Position numbers and translations under genes: made by a program | Part shown: positions 47,178 to 56,505 of the stretch, piece after piece | Layout: every line of letters starts with the position of its first letter | Numbering within the stretch: position 1 is the first letter of the stretch | The notes under the pieces: generated by a model | The model's input: only the letters and a program-made list of their open reading frames with translations | The model's database searches: none | Told to the model about the DNA's origin: nothing | Origin: Shewanella sp. | GTDB taxonomy: Bacteria > Pseudomonadota > Gammaproteobacteria > Enterobacterales > Shewanellaceae | Assembly: GCF_013214165.1 (NCBI RefSeq) | Contig: NZ_JABSSM010000019.1 | Span: 1-64,000 of the forward strand | DNA length: 64,000 nt | Direction of reading: 5' to 3'

Positions 47178-48620
47178 CTATGCGTGTTTGATATGAAATG
47201 ACTTTGGCCGCGTAAATTGCTCAAATCCAAGCTGTGATAAGGTGCAGCCTCGGCCAGATAGCTTTACGCCAGTCCAGGCCAAGGCGGGGTCTAAGTAATC
47301 ACAGCGATTTAAGAAGAAGGTGCCGGTCTCGACGCGTTCACCTAAGGCAATCCCCTTGTTGATGTCCCGGGTAAAAATACTCGCCGTTAAGCCAAAATCA
47401 CTGTCGTTCATCAGATCCAAGGCTTGATCATCATCTGCCACACTCATGATGCCAACAACCGGGCCGAAAGACTCCTCGGTCATGACCCGCATATGGTGAT
47501 CCACATGGGTTAAAATTTGCGGTGCCAAATAAGCCGTCCCTGCCTGGCTCAGTGCAAACAAGGATTCATCGATATGAGCGACAGCCCCTTGAGCCAAGGC
47601 CTCTGCTATTTGCCCACGCACAAAGTCGGCGGCCTCGCGCCGCACCAGCGGGCCTAAGGTCACCGCTTTATCATCGGCGCGTCCTAATTGATATTGCTTA
47701 GTTAAGGCCACGGCCTTAGTGACAAACTCATCATAAACACTGTGATGCACATAGATGCGTTCGATGCCACAGCATGATTGGCCCGAATTGAAGAAGGCGC
47801 CATCGACTAGGGCCTCGACCGCCTTGTCGATATCGGCATCTTGGCGAACATAGGCGGGATCTTTGCCCCCAAGCTCGAGGCCAACACCGATAAACCGCCC
47901 CAGGGCAGCCTTCTCCACCATTTCCCCGCCAAAGACTGATCCAGTGAAGGCCACATAGGCCACCTCTTCATTGGCGATAAGCCTTGCCGTATGATGATGA
48001 TCCATATGTAAATACTGAAACACACCTGGGGGCAGCCCGGCTTGTTCAAACGCCTGAAACAGGCGCTCGGCGCACAATGGAGTCTGAGCGGAATGCTTGA
48101 GGATCACAGTATTACCCGCCAGAAGCGCTGGAATAATCGCGTTGATGGCAGTCAGATACGGGTAATTCCAAGGCGCAATCACCAGCACGACACCTAAGGC
48201 CTCACGCTTGATATAACGGGTAAAACCTGGCTTGTCTTCACATTCAATATTCGCCAGAGCCTGTTCACACACGCCAATCATGTACTCGCTGCGCTCGGCG
48301 ACACCGGCAAGCTCGCCGGCGCCATAGCGAACCGGACGGCCCATCATCCAACTCAGCTCTTGGGCTATCTCGTCTTTATGACTCACTAAAATATCGATTG
48401 CCGCCTGACAGAGCGTTTTTCGCGTGGCCAGCGGGGTCAAGGCCCAACTTTCCCCCTTCCCTTTAAACGCCTGCCTTGCCCGTTTCACACAGGCAACAAT
48501 CTGCTCATCACCGGCCAGTTCCCGAGTCACATAGACACTGGCATCGATGGGCGAGATGGTCTGCTGAATACCTGAGTTACTGGTTTCATCTGATAATTTC
48601 ACTTGCTGCGACATATTCAT
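47178..48620 (-). CDS. NAD(P)-dependent aldehyde dehydrogenase
   Basis: A 480-aa ALDH-superfamily enzyme. The catalytic Cys is in FFNSGQSCCGIERIYVHHS (about residue 279) and the Glu in LELGGKDPAYV (about 244). The nucleotide-binding WNYPYLTAINAIIPALLAG is also present. Proposed step: gamma-glutamyl-aminoacetaldehyde to gamma-glutamylglycine (inference). Lies between the glutamine-synthetase-like gene and the alcohol dehydrogenase gene on the same strand. Confidence 0.9.
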   Translation of the reverse strand: MNMSQQVKLSDETSNSGIQQTISPIDASVYVTRELAGDEQIVACVKRARQAFKGKGESWALTPLATRKTLCQAAIDILVSHKDEIAQELSWMMGRPVRYGAGELAGVAERSEYMIGVCEQALANIECEDKPGFTRYIKREALGVVLVIAPWNYPYLTAINAIIPALLAGNTVILKHSAQTPLCAERLFQAFEQAGLPPGVFQYLHMDHHHTARLIANEEVAYVAFTGSVFGGEMVEKAALGRFIGVGLELGGKDPAYVRQDADIDKAVEALVDGAFFNSGQSCCGIERIYVHHSVYDEFVTKAVALTKQYQLGRADDKAVTLGPLVRREAADFVRGQIAEALAQGAVAHIDESLFALSQAGTAYLAPQILTHVDHHMRVMTEESFGPVVGIMSVADDDQALDLMNDSDFGLTASIFTRDINKGIALGERVETGTFFLNRCDYLDPALAWTGVKLSGRGCTLSQLGFEQFTRPKSFHIKHA

Positions 48621-48705
48621 TTAGCCTCGAACCTTACTCACAATTAATACCAAAACTACCCCTAATCACTCGACTCATTAGCCGTTACGTGACACATGCC
48701 GGCGA

Positions 48706-50091
48706 CTAGATGATCTCGAAATACCGTTGCATCTCCCAGTCGCTAACATGTTTACGGTACTCTCTCTCTTCCCATTCTCGGGTGATGGCAAAGTGCTCGA
48801 CAAACTGCTCGCCGAAACACGCTTTCGCCGCCTGGGATTGTTTGAATCGTTGCGCGGCGTCCCACAAGGTGGCCGGCAAGGCCAAAGACACGTCATGTTG
48901 CTGCGCATAGGCATTGCCTTTGACTTGAGCCTGGGGCTCTAACTTATGCTCTATGCCGTATAACCCGCTGGCCAGGGCAGCAGCTAAGGCGAGATAAGGA
49001 TTGGCGTCGGCGGCGCCTAAACGATATTCGATTCGCTGGGATTGAGGGCTACCAGGGATCACTCTCAATGCTGTGGTGCGGTTCTCAACTCCCCAAGTCG
49101 CCTCGGTGGGGGCCCAAAAACCGGGAACCATACGGGAATAACTATTGATAGTTGGGGCTATCATGCACAAAAACTCCGGCATAAGTTGCTGTTGCCCAGC
49201 GAGGAAATGACGCTGATTGTCACTCATGTTGTGGGGCTGGCTGGGGTCATAAAATGCCGACTGACCATTTTTATGCTGCAGTGATAGGTGAATGTGACCA
49301 CTCTGCCCTGGACAATCACCGGACCATTTCGCCATAAAAGTGGCCATCAAACCGCGTTTCTGTGCTAACACCTTCATATAAGTCTTAAACAGTGCGCCTT
49401 TATCGGCCGCCGCTTCCACGCCGTCAACGGCGATGGCAGCCTCGATAACGCCAGGCCCAGTCTCAGAATGAAGCCCTTCGATGGGGAAATCCATGGTTTC
49501 CCCCATGGCGAGAATGGCTTCATACAAGTCCGAGTGCACCGAATTACGGATCATCGAATAACCAAACCAATCCGGCGTCACGGTTTCTAAATTACGGTAG
49601 TTTTTCTCACGAATTGAATGGGGGGTTTCATTGAAGAGGAAGAACTCATATTCAAGCGCTCCGAATGCCTTAAACCCCATTTCATCGGCTTTTTCGATCA
49701 CCCGCCGCAAGGTGCCACGGGGGCAAACCGCTTCGGCCTCCTGAGCAAATTCGCCAATAAATAGCAACATACCCGGCTCACCAACCACGTCACGACAAGT
49801 GTGGGCCAAGATCCGCACCGGTGCATCCGGGTAACCTGTGTGCCAGCCTGTGTATTTGGCATTGTCATAGAGTTGGTCTTTCATGTCCCAGCCAAGCACC
49901 ACATCACAAAAAGCGAAGCCTTTCTCTAATGAAGCGACAAACTTAGACTTGGACATATATTTGCCGCGCATCACGCCATCATTATCAAACACACCCACTT
50001 TTATATGACTCAGGCCACGCTCTTCGATAATCGCCATGGCATCGGCCACATTCTTGACATCTCTCGCTTGCATTCTTGTATCCATAATCAT
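48706..50091 (-). CDS. glutamine synthetase-family gamma-glutamyl-amine ligase (PuuA-like)
   Basis: A 461-aa GS-fold ligase. Metal- and ATP-binding signatures: ALEYEFFLFNE, SGHIHLSLQ, GVENRTTALRVIPGS. It lacks the adenylylation-loop features of GlnA, as PuuA/IpuC/GlnA4-type enzymes do. These attach the gamma-carboxyl of glutamate to an amine. With an ethanolamine permease next door, gamma-glutamylethanolamide synthetase is predicted; putrescine or another amine is possible. ATG at 50091 or two codons later (50085), the latter better spaced from AGGA. Confidence 0.88.
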   Translation of the reverse strand: MIMDTRMQARDVKNVADAMAIIEERGLSHIKVGVFDNDGVMRGKYMSKSKFVASLEKGFAFCDVVLGWDMKDQLYDNAKYTGWHTGYPDAPVRILAHTCRDVVGEPGMLLFIGEFAQEAEAVCPRGTLRRVIEKADEMGFKAFGALEYEFFLFNETPHSIREKNYRNLETVTPDWFGYSMIRNSVHSDLYEAILAMGETMDFPIEGLHSETGPGVIEAAIAVDGVEAAADKGALFKTYMKVLAQKRGLMATFMAKWSGDCPGQSGHIHLSLQHKNGQSAFYDPSQPHNMSDNQRHFLAGQQQLMPEFLCMIAPTINSYSRMVPGFWAPTEATWGVENRTTALRVIPGSPQSQRIEYRLGAADANPYLALAAALASGLYGIEHKLEPQAQVKGNAYAQQHDVSLALPATLWDAAQRFKQSQAAKACFGEQFVEHFAITREWEEREYRKHVSDWEMQRYFEII

Positions 50092-50231
50092 GTTTCCTAT
50101 TATTGGCTGGCACGCCGACCTATTCGTAGCCTAACGCGCCTGTAACCCTCATTCACACTTCAATGCCAGCACCCGTAGACAAGTTAACATTAGTCATAAA
50201 AAACAATAAGGTGCAGCCGCTACTTCAAGAT

Positions 50232-51689
50232 TTAGTTAAGCTCAGATTCCGCGGATGCGATCATATCGAACTCTTCCTCGGGAGCCGAAGCCACCAGCCT
50301 ATGTCGACTGTAGAACACGAAATAGGTCACCATTATCGAGTAGAAGAGTGCCGACCAAGCAGCGGCTTGCAGACTGACGATAAAGGTCGATGCCAGTGCG
50401 ACGAGGGAAAGTATTAGGGCTATCCCTGAGGTGATGATGCCGCCTGGTGTCCTGTAAGGACGCTCGAGATCGGGTTCTTTCATGCGAAGAATGATATGAG
50501 ACAGGCTCATCATGGCATAGGAGATAGTGGCGCCAAATACCGCCATGGTGATCATCATGTCCCCCTCGCCGGATAAGGACAATAAGAAACCCAAGATACC
50601 TGGCACAATCAAGGCCCACACCGGCACTTTACGCTTGCCCGATAATGACAAGAAGCGAGGGATGTAACCGGCGCGGGAGAGTGCAAACACCTGACGGGAA
50701 TAAGCGTAGATGATAGAAAAAAAGCTGGCAATCAGGCCAAATAAGCCGACGACATTGACAAATTTAGCCGCGACCGAGTCGGTGCCATAAACAGCCTCTA
50801 GGGCACCGACCAGAGGCGCACCATGTGCCTTCATCGCTTCAGCACCTGCCCCACCGGGGGCCAACAACAGCACCACCGCTGCAAATACAATCAAGACCAA
50901 CATGGAGGCTATGATACCTCTGGGCATATCTTTAGCCGGATTTCTAGCTTCCTCTGCAGCTAACGGCACCCCCTCCACCGCGAGAAACAACCACATCGCA
51001 AATGGCAAGGCCGCCCATATCCCCATGTAGCCTTCGGGCAGAAAACGACTCGAACCTACAACATCTGGGTTAGCCGCGATATCGAACAAGTTGTCCACAG
51101 AAAAATGAGGCACCATGGAAAAAGCAAACACCCCAATCGCGATAACTGCGAGCAAGGTGATACCCATCATGATCCTTAATGCCTGAGTCGCGCCCCACAG
51201 ATGGAGTCCGACAAAGGTTAGATAGAAGGCGCCGTAAACAATGGGGCCGTCGATACCTATGAGTTCATTGACATAGCTGCCAATAAACACGGCAATGGCT
51301 GCAGGGGCTATGGCATATTCCAGTAAAATAGCGGTGCCAGTCAAGAAACCTCCCCAAGGACCCATGGCCCGACGAGCAAAGCTGTAGCCGCCTCCTGCTG
51401 TGGGTAGAGAAGAAGACAACTCAGCCAAGCTCAATACCAGGCAGATGTACATCAAGCCCATCACCAGAGTCGCGATAAACATGCCACCGAAACCGCCCAA
51501 GGCTAAACCAAAATTCCAGCCAGCGAAATCACCAGAAATAACATACGAGACCCCCAGGCTAGCGAGCACGATCCAGCCCGCTACCCCTTTTTTTAACTGC
51601 CTCTTACTCATATATTCATCGGAAACAGCGTTATACTCGTGGGTACGCTTGTTACCCGTTACTGCCTCTTGTTTTGATGCTTGTGACAT
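50232..51689 (-). CDS. APC-family transporter, predicted ethanolamine permease
   Basis: A 485-aa amino acid/polyamine/organocation transporter with 12 hydrophobic segments. LKKGVAGWIVLASLGVSYVI and SGDFAGWNFGLALGG resemble the ethanolamine permease (Eat) branch, recognised from memory. The ATG at 51689 has a strong AAGGGGAG site and is preferred to an in-frame start at 51740. It is the first structural gene after the LysR regulator and sets the proposed substrate of the cluster. Confidence 0.85.
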   Translation of the reverse strand: MSQASKQEAVTGNKRTHEYNAVSDEYMSKRQLKKGVAGWIVLASLGVSYVISGDFAGWNFGLALGGFGGMFIATLVMGLMYICLVLSLAELSSSLPTAGGGYSFARRAMGPWGGFLTGTAILLEYAIAPAAIAVFIGSYVNELIGIDGPIVYGAFYLTFVGLHLWGATQALRIMMGITLLAVIAIGVFAFSMVPHFSVDNLFDIAANPDVVGSSRFLPEGYMGIWAALPFAMWLFLAVEGVPLAAEEARNPAKDMPRGIIASMLVLIVFAAVVLLLAPGGAGAEAMKAHGAPLVGALEAVYGTDSVAAKFVNVVGLFGLIASFFSIIYAYSRQVFALSRAGYIPRFLSLSGKRKVPVWALIVPGILGFLLSLSGEGDMMITMAVFGATISYAMMSLSHIILRMKEPDLERPYRTPGGIITSGIALILSLVALASTFIVSLQAAAWSALFYSIMVTYFVFYSRHRLVASAPEEEFDMIASAESELN

Positions 51690-51813
51690 GACACTCCCCT
51701 TAACTTGGTTGGCGAAATGGCCCGATAGATGCGTTAACAAAATGTTGCTAAATTAACTCTATATCGACCCTAATGCCCTTCAACCAATTGGACAACTACA
51801 ATCATCTGTACTA

Positions 51814-51848
51814 AGGCCCTAGTATTAATTTTTTTAATACTAGGGCCT
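51814..51848. promoter_or_regulatory. 35-bp perfect stem-loop upstream of the permease
   Basis: Arms of 15 bp (AGGCCCTAGTATTAA / TTAATACTAGGGCCT) around TTTTT. It lies between the LysR stop and the permease start, with no T run after it on the minus strand, so it is not a clear terminator. It could be an operator for the LysR protein or an mRNA structure. Confidence 0.55.
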
Positions 51849-51894
51849 ATTGCTGTTTAATTGCCGCTATGTGAGTCACACACCTCAGCCTATT

Positions 51895-52872
51895 TCACTC
51901 ACCAATTTCTATCGATGCGACCAGCCAAGGTAGATCTTTGGTTAACTCAGGCAAGAAGCTCTGCCGCATGATATTGCAACTGTCTCTGGCCATTTTTAGC
52001 GGCAAATCCCCCAGTTCATGCCGACGGCACACCAATGTCAATTGACGCTGTAGCGGCGCTTTAGCCGGCAGCGGCAGACACTTAATCTGCTCGAGTCCTA
52101 TTCCGCTTTGATACAGACACAGAGGCGTGGTTATCGTCCAACCTATACCGGCAGCGACCATAGACAAGACAGCGAAGGTATTATCCAGTTGCAGCCGCAT
52201 GCTTGGCTCTATAGCGAGCCGCTTGAGATAACGTTCGATGTAGATGCCAATCAGAGAATCCTGGGTATAACGGACAAAATCTAGCTCTTTCTCGAGCTGT
52301 TTAACCTCGTGCAACGAAGGATGCCCCCCAACACACAGGTTATAATTGGCGGGAACCACCAGCACAAATGGCTCAGAAAGAATGGGATAACGACAGATAT
52401 CATCGTTATCTTCGAGGGCATCATCGGAGATGATGATGTCGAGTTGCCGAGACAGTAATGCATCGGCGTGCATGTTTGAGCGACCCGTGGTTAATGTCCA
52501 GTTCTCGGTGCGTCGTTTTACCACCTCAATTAAGGGCTTTCCCAAGGCAGTGACTAAGGAGTCCACCAAGGCAATACGCACTAGGTGCAGCTGCTCGAAG
52601 CAGCCTTGAGCGATCATTCTTTGAGTCTGCTCAGCTTGATATAAGAGATGTGAGGATTGATCGAAAAAATATCGCCCGGCGATAGTCAGGCCAATGGGAC
52701 GTATGCTGCGATCCAGCAGCTTGGCATTCACCCCTTTTTCCAGTACCGACAAGGTCTGTGAGACCGAAGACTGAGTCAGCCCCAAATGTTTAGCCGTTGC
52801 AGTCATGTTACCGGTTTGCGCAGTCATGACAAATACCTGCAAGGCTTTTAAATCGAAATCAAATGATCGCAT
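51895..52872 (-). CDS. LysR-family regulator of the ethanolamine-type cluster
   Basis: A 325-aa regulator from the ATG at 52872 (MRSFDFDLKALQVFVMTAQ), which has AAGGTG upstream. A longer frame upstream encodes a non-LysR-like 60 residues and is rejected. The HTH is TGNMTATAKHLGLTQSSVSQ; the effector domain follows. It is directly upstream of the permease on the same strand and is the obvious candidate to control the cluster. The inducer is unknown. Confidence 0.88.
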   Translation of the reverse strand: MRSFDFDLKALQVFVMTAQTGNMTATAKHLGLTQSSVSQTLSVLEKGVNAKLLDRSIRPIGLTIAGRYFFDQSSHLLYQAEQTQRMIAQGCFEQLHLVRIALVDSLVTALGKPLIEVVKRRTENWTLTTGRSNMHADALLSRQLDIIISDDALEDNDDICRYPILSEPFVLVVPANYNLCVGGHPSLHEVKQLEKELDFVRYTQDSLIGIYIERYLKRLAIEPSMRLQLDNTFAVLSMVAAGIGWTITTPLCLYQSGIGLEQIKCLPLPAKAPLQRQLTLVCRRHELGDLPLKMARDSCNIMRQSFLPELTKDLPWLVASIEIGE

Positions 52873-53190
52873 TAACACCTTAGAAAACCATGGGATGAAG
52901 CAAAAACATGCCATGAAACGCATCGATTTAGTAGCTTTATTAATCAAAAATCGTAAATTAAACTGCCTATATCTAGCCTTACTGGAGATATCACAGATAC
53001 CACCTAAGCAGATAAAACTGGATAAACCTAAAACAACAGAATTTATGGCCATGACTTAGGCTGTGATATACGCCAAGATAATTAGGTTATAGAGCAGTCT
53101 TAATCAATGAGTGTTTCGAATAAAATCCATTCGGTGAAAAATCAAGCCATCGCCAGTGAGGTTAACAATGCTGTCATTAAGGAGCGCGTA

Positions 53191-53647
53191 ATGAAGTCAT
53201 CATGTCCAAAAATTGTCATTGTAGGTGGTGGGCCGGAGGGTTAGAGCTTGCGACTCAATTAGGCCATAGGCTTGGCCAGAAAAACTCATCGAAGCCAACC
53301 TGATGTCGTGGGCCGCTGGAGTGAAAGCCCCGGATTTCATCAAAAATATCGAGATGTTTGAGTTAAAGCGAGCCAATCAGATCATGGTAAAGGTTAACTT
53401 ACTCAGCACAATAAATGATGTGGATCATGGCTCCTTGGTCAAGCTGTCGCGTTTTAGCACGGTCGGCAGCCTGATGGGGAATTTAACCAACAACAGTATG
53501 TTTATTGAGGGCAAGATCGTCCACTTGGTATATCCCTCTCTTTACCGCATGCATCAACAAGCCATACATGGGGCATTGAAGACCATAGCTCTGTGGTTAG
53601 CCGAGAAAATCATGCGCCTAGTTAGACCTCGTATGAAATTACACTAA
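53191..53647 (+). pseudogene. ndh: NADH dehydrogenase II (NDH-2), collapsed by deletions
   Basis: ATG with AAGGAG opens KSSCPKIVIVGGG, then a one-base loss breaks the frame at the FAD-binding loop; the shifted frame reads [16 protein letters not shown]. The sequence then jumps to [20 protein letters not shown], which in the E. coli protein lies about 250 residues further on. It then jumps again to [20 protein letters not shown] and ends normally (LVRPRMKLH). About two thirds of the gene is gone. The surviving C-terminal frame is open (53303-53647) but lacks the cofactor domains. Confidence 0.92.
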
Positions 53648-53736
53648 GCCGTACTGTTAATGATTGCATGCCCTCGGTGACAAGGGGCTTAAAATTATCT
53701 TACTAACGTGCTTTTACTTAAATGCTTTTCCTTAAA

Positions 53737-55065
53737 TCATTTTACTAAAGTGCTTTTACTAAAGTGCTTCAATGACCGATTATCGGTATCTCTCTCGATC
53801 GGGAAGATGATCTTAAACTCAGTACCCTCACCCAGTTTGCTGGTACAAAGCACATCGCCTTTTAACACTTGAGTGATCAGGTTAAACACAATATATAAAC
53901 CAAGCCCGCTGCCCCCTAAGCCTCTACGAGTCGTATAAAAAGGTTCAAAGACCATAGACACGGACTCCGCAGACATGCCCTTGCCGTCATCTTTGAAACG
54001 CACCAATACTCTGTCCTCTGCTTGGGCAATATTGATCAAGATCTTTCCATTAGCGTCATGGTCAAAAGCATGGATGATGGCATTAAGCAGTAAATTTTTG
54101 AGCACTAATTTCAAGGTTTCTGCGTAGCTAGTCACCCAGAGGTCTTTATCACCTTCGATACTCACTTGATGATGGGTTAAATCTAACTCGGGTAATATTT
54201 CAGTAATGCAGTCATCGACATGAGACATAAGATTAAATGTGGTTAGCGCTTCTGATGACACATCAACAGCCACCAGCTTAAAGTCTTTTATCAGCTTAGA
54301 AGCTCGATTCAAATTCGATAAAATCATCTCAGATGACTGAATGGCGGCATCGAAAAAACCAGACATATCCTCGTGTGCCAGTTGTCCCTCTTTAAAATCA
54401 TGATTCAATCTGGCAGTTTCCCCATGCATAAAGGACGCTGCCGTAACACAAATTCCAATGGGCGTATTAAGCTCATGAGCCACCCCTGAAACTAATCGGC
54501 CTAAGGACGCCATTTTTTCAGCTTTGACTAATTTGTCCTGAGCCGATATCAAGTGCTCCATTGACTGCTGCAACTCCTTGGTCCTGGCCTTAACTAACTC
54601 TTCAAGGTTTTCCTTGTGTACCCTCAACTCCTCCTCGGCTTTCTTCTTCGTCTCATAAGCCTGGCCTAATCTAAGGCGCTCTTTATAGAGTTCAAGAAAC
54701 ACCCCGACTTTACTCTTCAGTATCTCATCGTTAATCGGTTTCACCAGATAATCCACCGCGCCACTGATATATCCCTTGAACTCAAACGCCTCATCACGGG
54801 CAAAGGCGGTAATGAAGATGACGGGGATATGGCAGGTTTTGGGATGGTCTAAGATGAGTGAAGCCGCCTCGAAACCATCCATACCAGGCATCTGTACGTC
54901 CATCAAGATAAGAAAGAAATCATGTTTGTGAGCCACAGCCAAGGCCTGCTGACCGGACATGGCTTTGGTAAAGTCTAAGTTCAGTGGCGCTAAAATTCGC
55001 TCATAAACACGTAGGTTATTAGGCTCGTCATCGACGATGAGGATTTTAGCTTGGGGGTCACTCAT
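53737..55065 (-). CDS. response regulator-histidine kinase fusion
   Basis: A 442-aa cytoplasmic protein. The REC domain is at residues about 7-122 (ILIVDDEPNNLRV; phospho-Asp in LILMDVQMPGMDG). A coiled coil follows (about 130-190), then HisKA with the H-box VSGVAHELNTPIG (about 202-214) and HATPase (LKNLLLNAIIHAF; GLGGSGLGLYIVFNL). Probably receives phosphate from the large hybrid kinase. Its start overlaps the cheB stop by 8 bp. Last gene of the signalling operon. The end SLKHFSKSTLVK lies in a stretch where a CTAAAGTGCTTT-like motif is repeated. Confidence 0.9.
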   Translation of the reverse strand: MSDPQAKILIVDDEPNNLRVYERILAPLNLDFTKAMSGQQALAVAHKHDFFLILMDVQMPGMDGFEAASLILDHPKTCHIPVIFITAFARDEAFEFKGYISGAVDYLVKPINDEILKSKVGVFLELYKERLRLGQAYETKKKAEEELRVHKENLEELVKARTKELQQSMEHLISAQDKLVKAEKMASLGRLVSGVAHELNTPIGICVTAASFMHGETARLNHDFKEGQLAHEDMSGFFDAAIQSSEMILSNLNRASKLIKDFKLVAVDVSSEALTTFNLMSHVDDCITEILPELDLTHHQVSIEGDKDLWVTSYAETLKLVLKNLLLNAIIHAFDHDANGKILINIAQAEDRVLVRFKDDGKGMSAESVSMVFEPFYTTRRGLGGSGLGLYIVFNLITQVLKGDVLCTSKLGEGTEFKIIFPIERDTDNRSLKHFSKSTLVK

Positions 55066-55657
55066 GCAAAACGCCTTTATTCACATCAAGGTCAGGCTTA
55101 AAATCACACTGAGCCAGATAGTGCCCCAATTTATCCATTGAGATAACCCTATCAACAACCACCATAGCTATAGCAGATTTTGGCATCACATCGACCTCGG
55201 CAGTTTGTGGATCTTGAACCAGGACAAAACCGCCATAGTCTTTGATCATTTTCAACCCCAAGCTTCCATCAGAATTGGCTCCTGTAAGTATAAGTCCAAT
55301 CAGCTGCTCCTTGTAGCAAGTCGCCGCAGATTGAAACAATACATCGATGGAAGGAATAGAGTAATTTACTGGCGGGTCTATGCTCAGGCTCAAGGTTTTA
55401 TCCCTCTCTACCAACAGATGATAGCCGGCAGGAGCAAGGTACACATGAGCTGGTAACACAGGCTCACCGGGCTCAGCCTCTTTCACCACCACTGCGGATC
55501 TGTCATTTAAATATTCCACCAAAAAATTATCCGCCTGCCTGCATCTATGCTGAACGATCAGTATCCCTAAAGGATAATCATAGGGAAGCTGTGGCAAGAT
55601 AGCGGTCAATGCATGTAATCCTCCCGCAGAGGCCCCTATGACCATGGCTTCATACAT
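55058..55657 (-). CDS. CheB-type methylesterase, catalytic domain only
   Basis: About 199 aa from MYEAMVIGASAGG. The CheB catalytic motifs GASAGG, QHRC and LTGANSDGSLG are present. The usual N-terminal receiver domain is missing, so activity must be controlled another way, perhaps through complex formation. The ATG overlaps the cheR stop (ATGTATGA), and the stop overlaps the next gene. Confidence 0.9.
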   Translation of the reverse strand: MYEAMVIGASAGGLHALTAILPQLPYDYPLGILIVQHRCRQADNFLVEYLNDRSAVVVKEAEPGEPVLPAHVYLAPAGYHLLVERDKTLSLSIDPPVNYSIPSIDVLFQSAATCYKEQLIGLILTGANSDGSLGLKMIKDYGGFVLVQDPQTAEVDVMPKSAIAMVVVDRVISMDKLGHYLAQCDFKPDLDVNKGVLHE

Positions 55658-56483
55658 GAATGAGCCGCCTGAATATCCGCTCCTTACTGGCAAACACCTC
55701 GAATGAAGATTTAACTTGGCTAAATTCCAGCGTCTCCTTATCCCCTAGCAAGAGAAAGCCTCTGGGGATCAGGCTCTCTTTGAACAGGCTAAGCACCCTG
55801 TCTTGTAATCTGGGGTTAAAATAGATGAGCACGTTACGACACACGATCAGATGCATCTCGGCAAAGGATTGATCTTTCATTAAATTATGGTTGGCAAAGG
55901 TGATGTGTTCCTTGAGTGACTCGGCCATTTTAGCCGAATTAAACTTGGCCAGGTAGTAATCGGCAAAGGATGCCTTGCCACCGGAACCCTGATAATTTTG
56001 CGTGAAAAGTTTTATCTTTTCGGCAGGATAAATCCCCTTTCTGGCGATCTCCAGAGAATGATTATTGTAATCGGTGGCATAGATCCGAGTACGCTCCAGC
56101 AGGCCCTCCTCCTTGAGCATGATGGCCATGGAATACACCTCCTCTCCCGTCGCGCAGCCGGCATGCCAGATGTTGACTCTCGCATAGGTTTTGAGTTGCG
56201 TAAAAACCTTTTGGCGTACCTTCTTGAACACCAGAGGTTCACGAAACATCTCGGTCACTGTCACCGACATGTCTCGTAGAAAGAGATCGAAAAAATCAGC
56301 ATCATGTAAAATCTTAGGCACCATGTCGGACACAGAGCCGAGATCCGATAGCTGAACGCGATTTAAAATCCTGCGCTCCAGAGAGGCTCTGGAGTAATCA
56401 CGAAAATCATAGCCATAACGGAAATTTATCGCCTCTAACAATTGATTGACTTCAAACTCAATCATATCTTCGGGTTTCATCAT
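55650..56483 (-). CDS. CheR-type methyltransferase
   Basis: About 277 aa from MMKPEDMIEFEVNQ. The CheR N-terminal helical domain (FRDYSRASLERRI) precedes the SAM domain, seen in IWHAGCATGEEVYSMAIML, LIVCRNVLIYFNP and LLLGDKETL. It would methylate glutamates of a receptor. No classical chemoreceptor lies nearby, so the adjacent membrane kinase is a candidate partner. The start is 22 bp after the kinase stop with a strong GGGGGAGG site. Confidence 0.9.
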   Translation of the reverse strand: MMKPEDMIEFEVNQLLEAINFRYGYDFRDYSRASLERRILNRVQLSDLGSVSDMVPKILHDADFFDLFLRDMSVTVTEMFREPLVFKKVRQKVFTQLKTYARVNIWHAGCATGEEVYSMAIMLKEEGLLERTRIYATDYNNHSLEIARKGIYPAEKIKLFTQNYQGSGGKASFADYYLAKFNSAKMAESLKEHITFANHNLMKDQSFAEMHLIVCRNVLIYFNPRLQDRVLSLFKESLIPRGFLLLGDKETLEFSQVKSSFEVFASKERIFRRLIHV

Positions 56484-56505
56484 CAAAAGATACCCTCCCC
56501 CAAGT

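Noticed and set aside
45192-50091. Putrescine (Puu) utilisation cluster
   Set aside because: No gamma-glutamylputrescine oxidase (PuuB) or aminotransferase; an alcohol dehydrogenase is present instead and the permease looks ethanolamine-type. Not fully excluded.
51895-53052. Longer 385-aa LysR start
   Set aside because: The first 60 residues do not resemble a LysR N-terminus; ATG at 52872 has a ribosome site and opens directly on the HTH.
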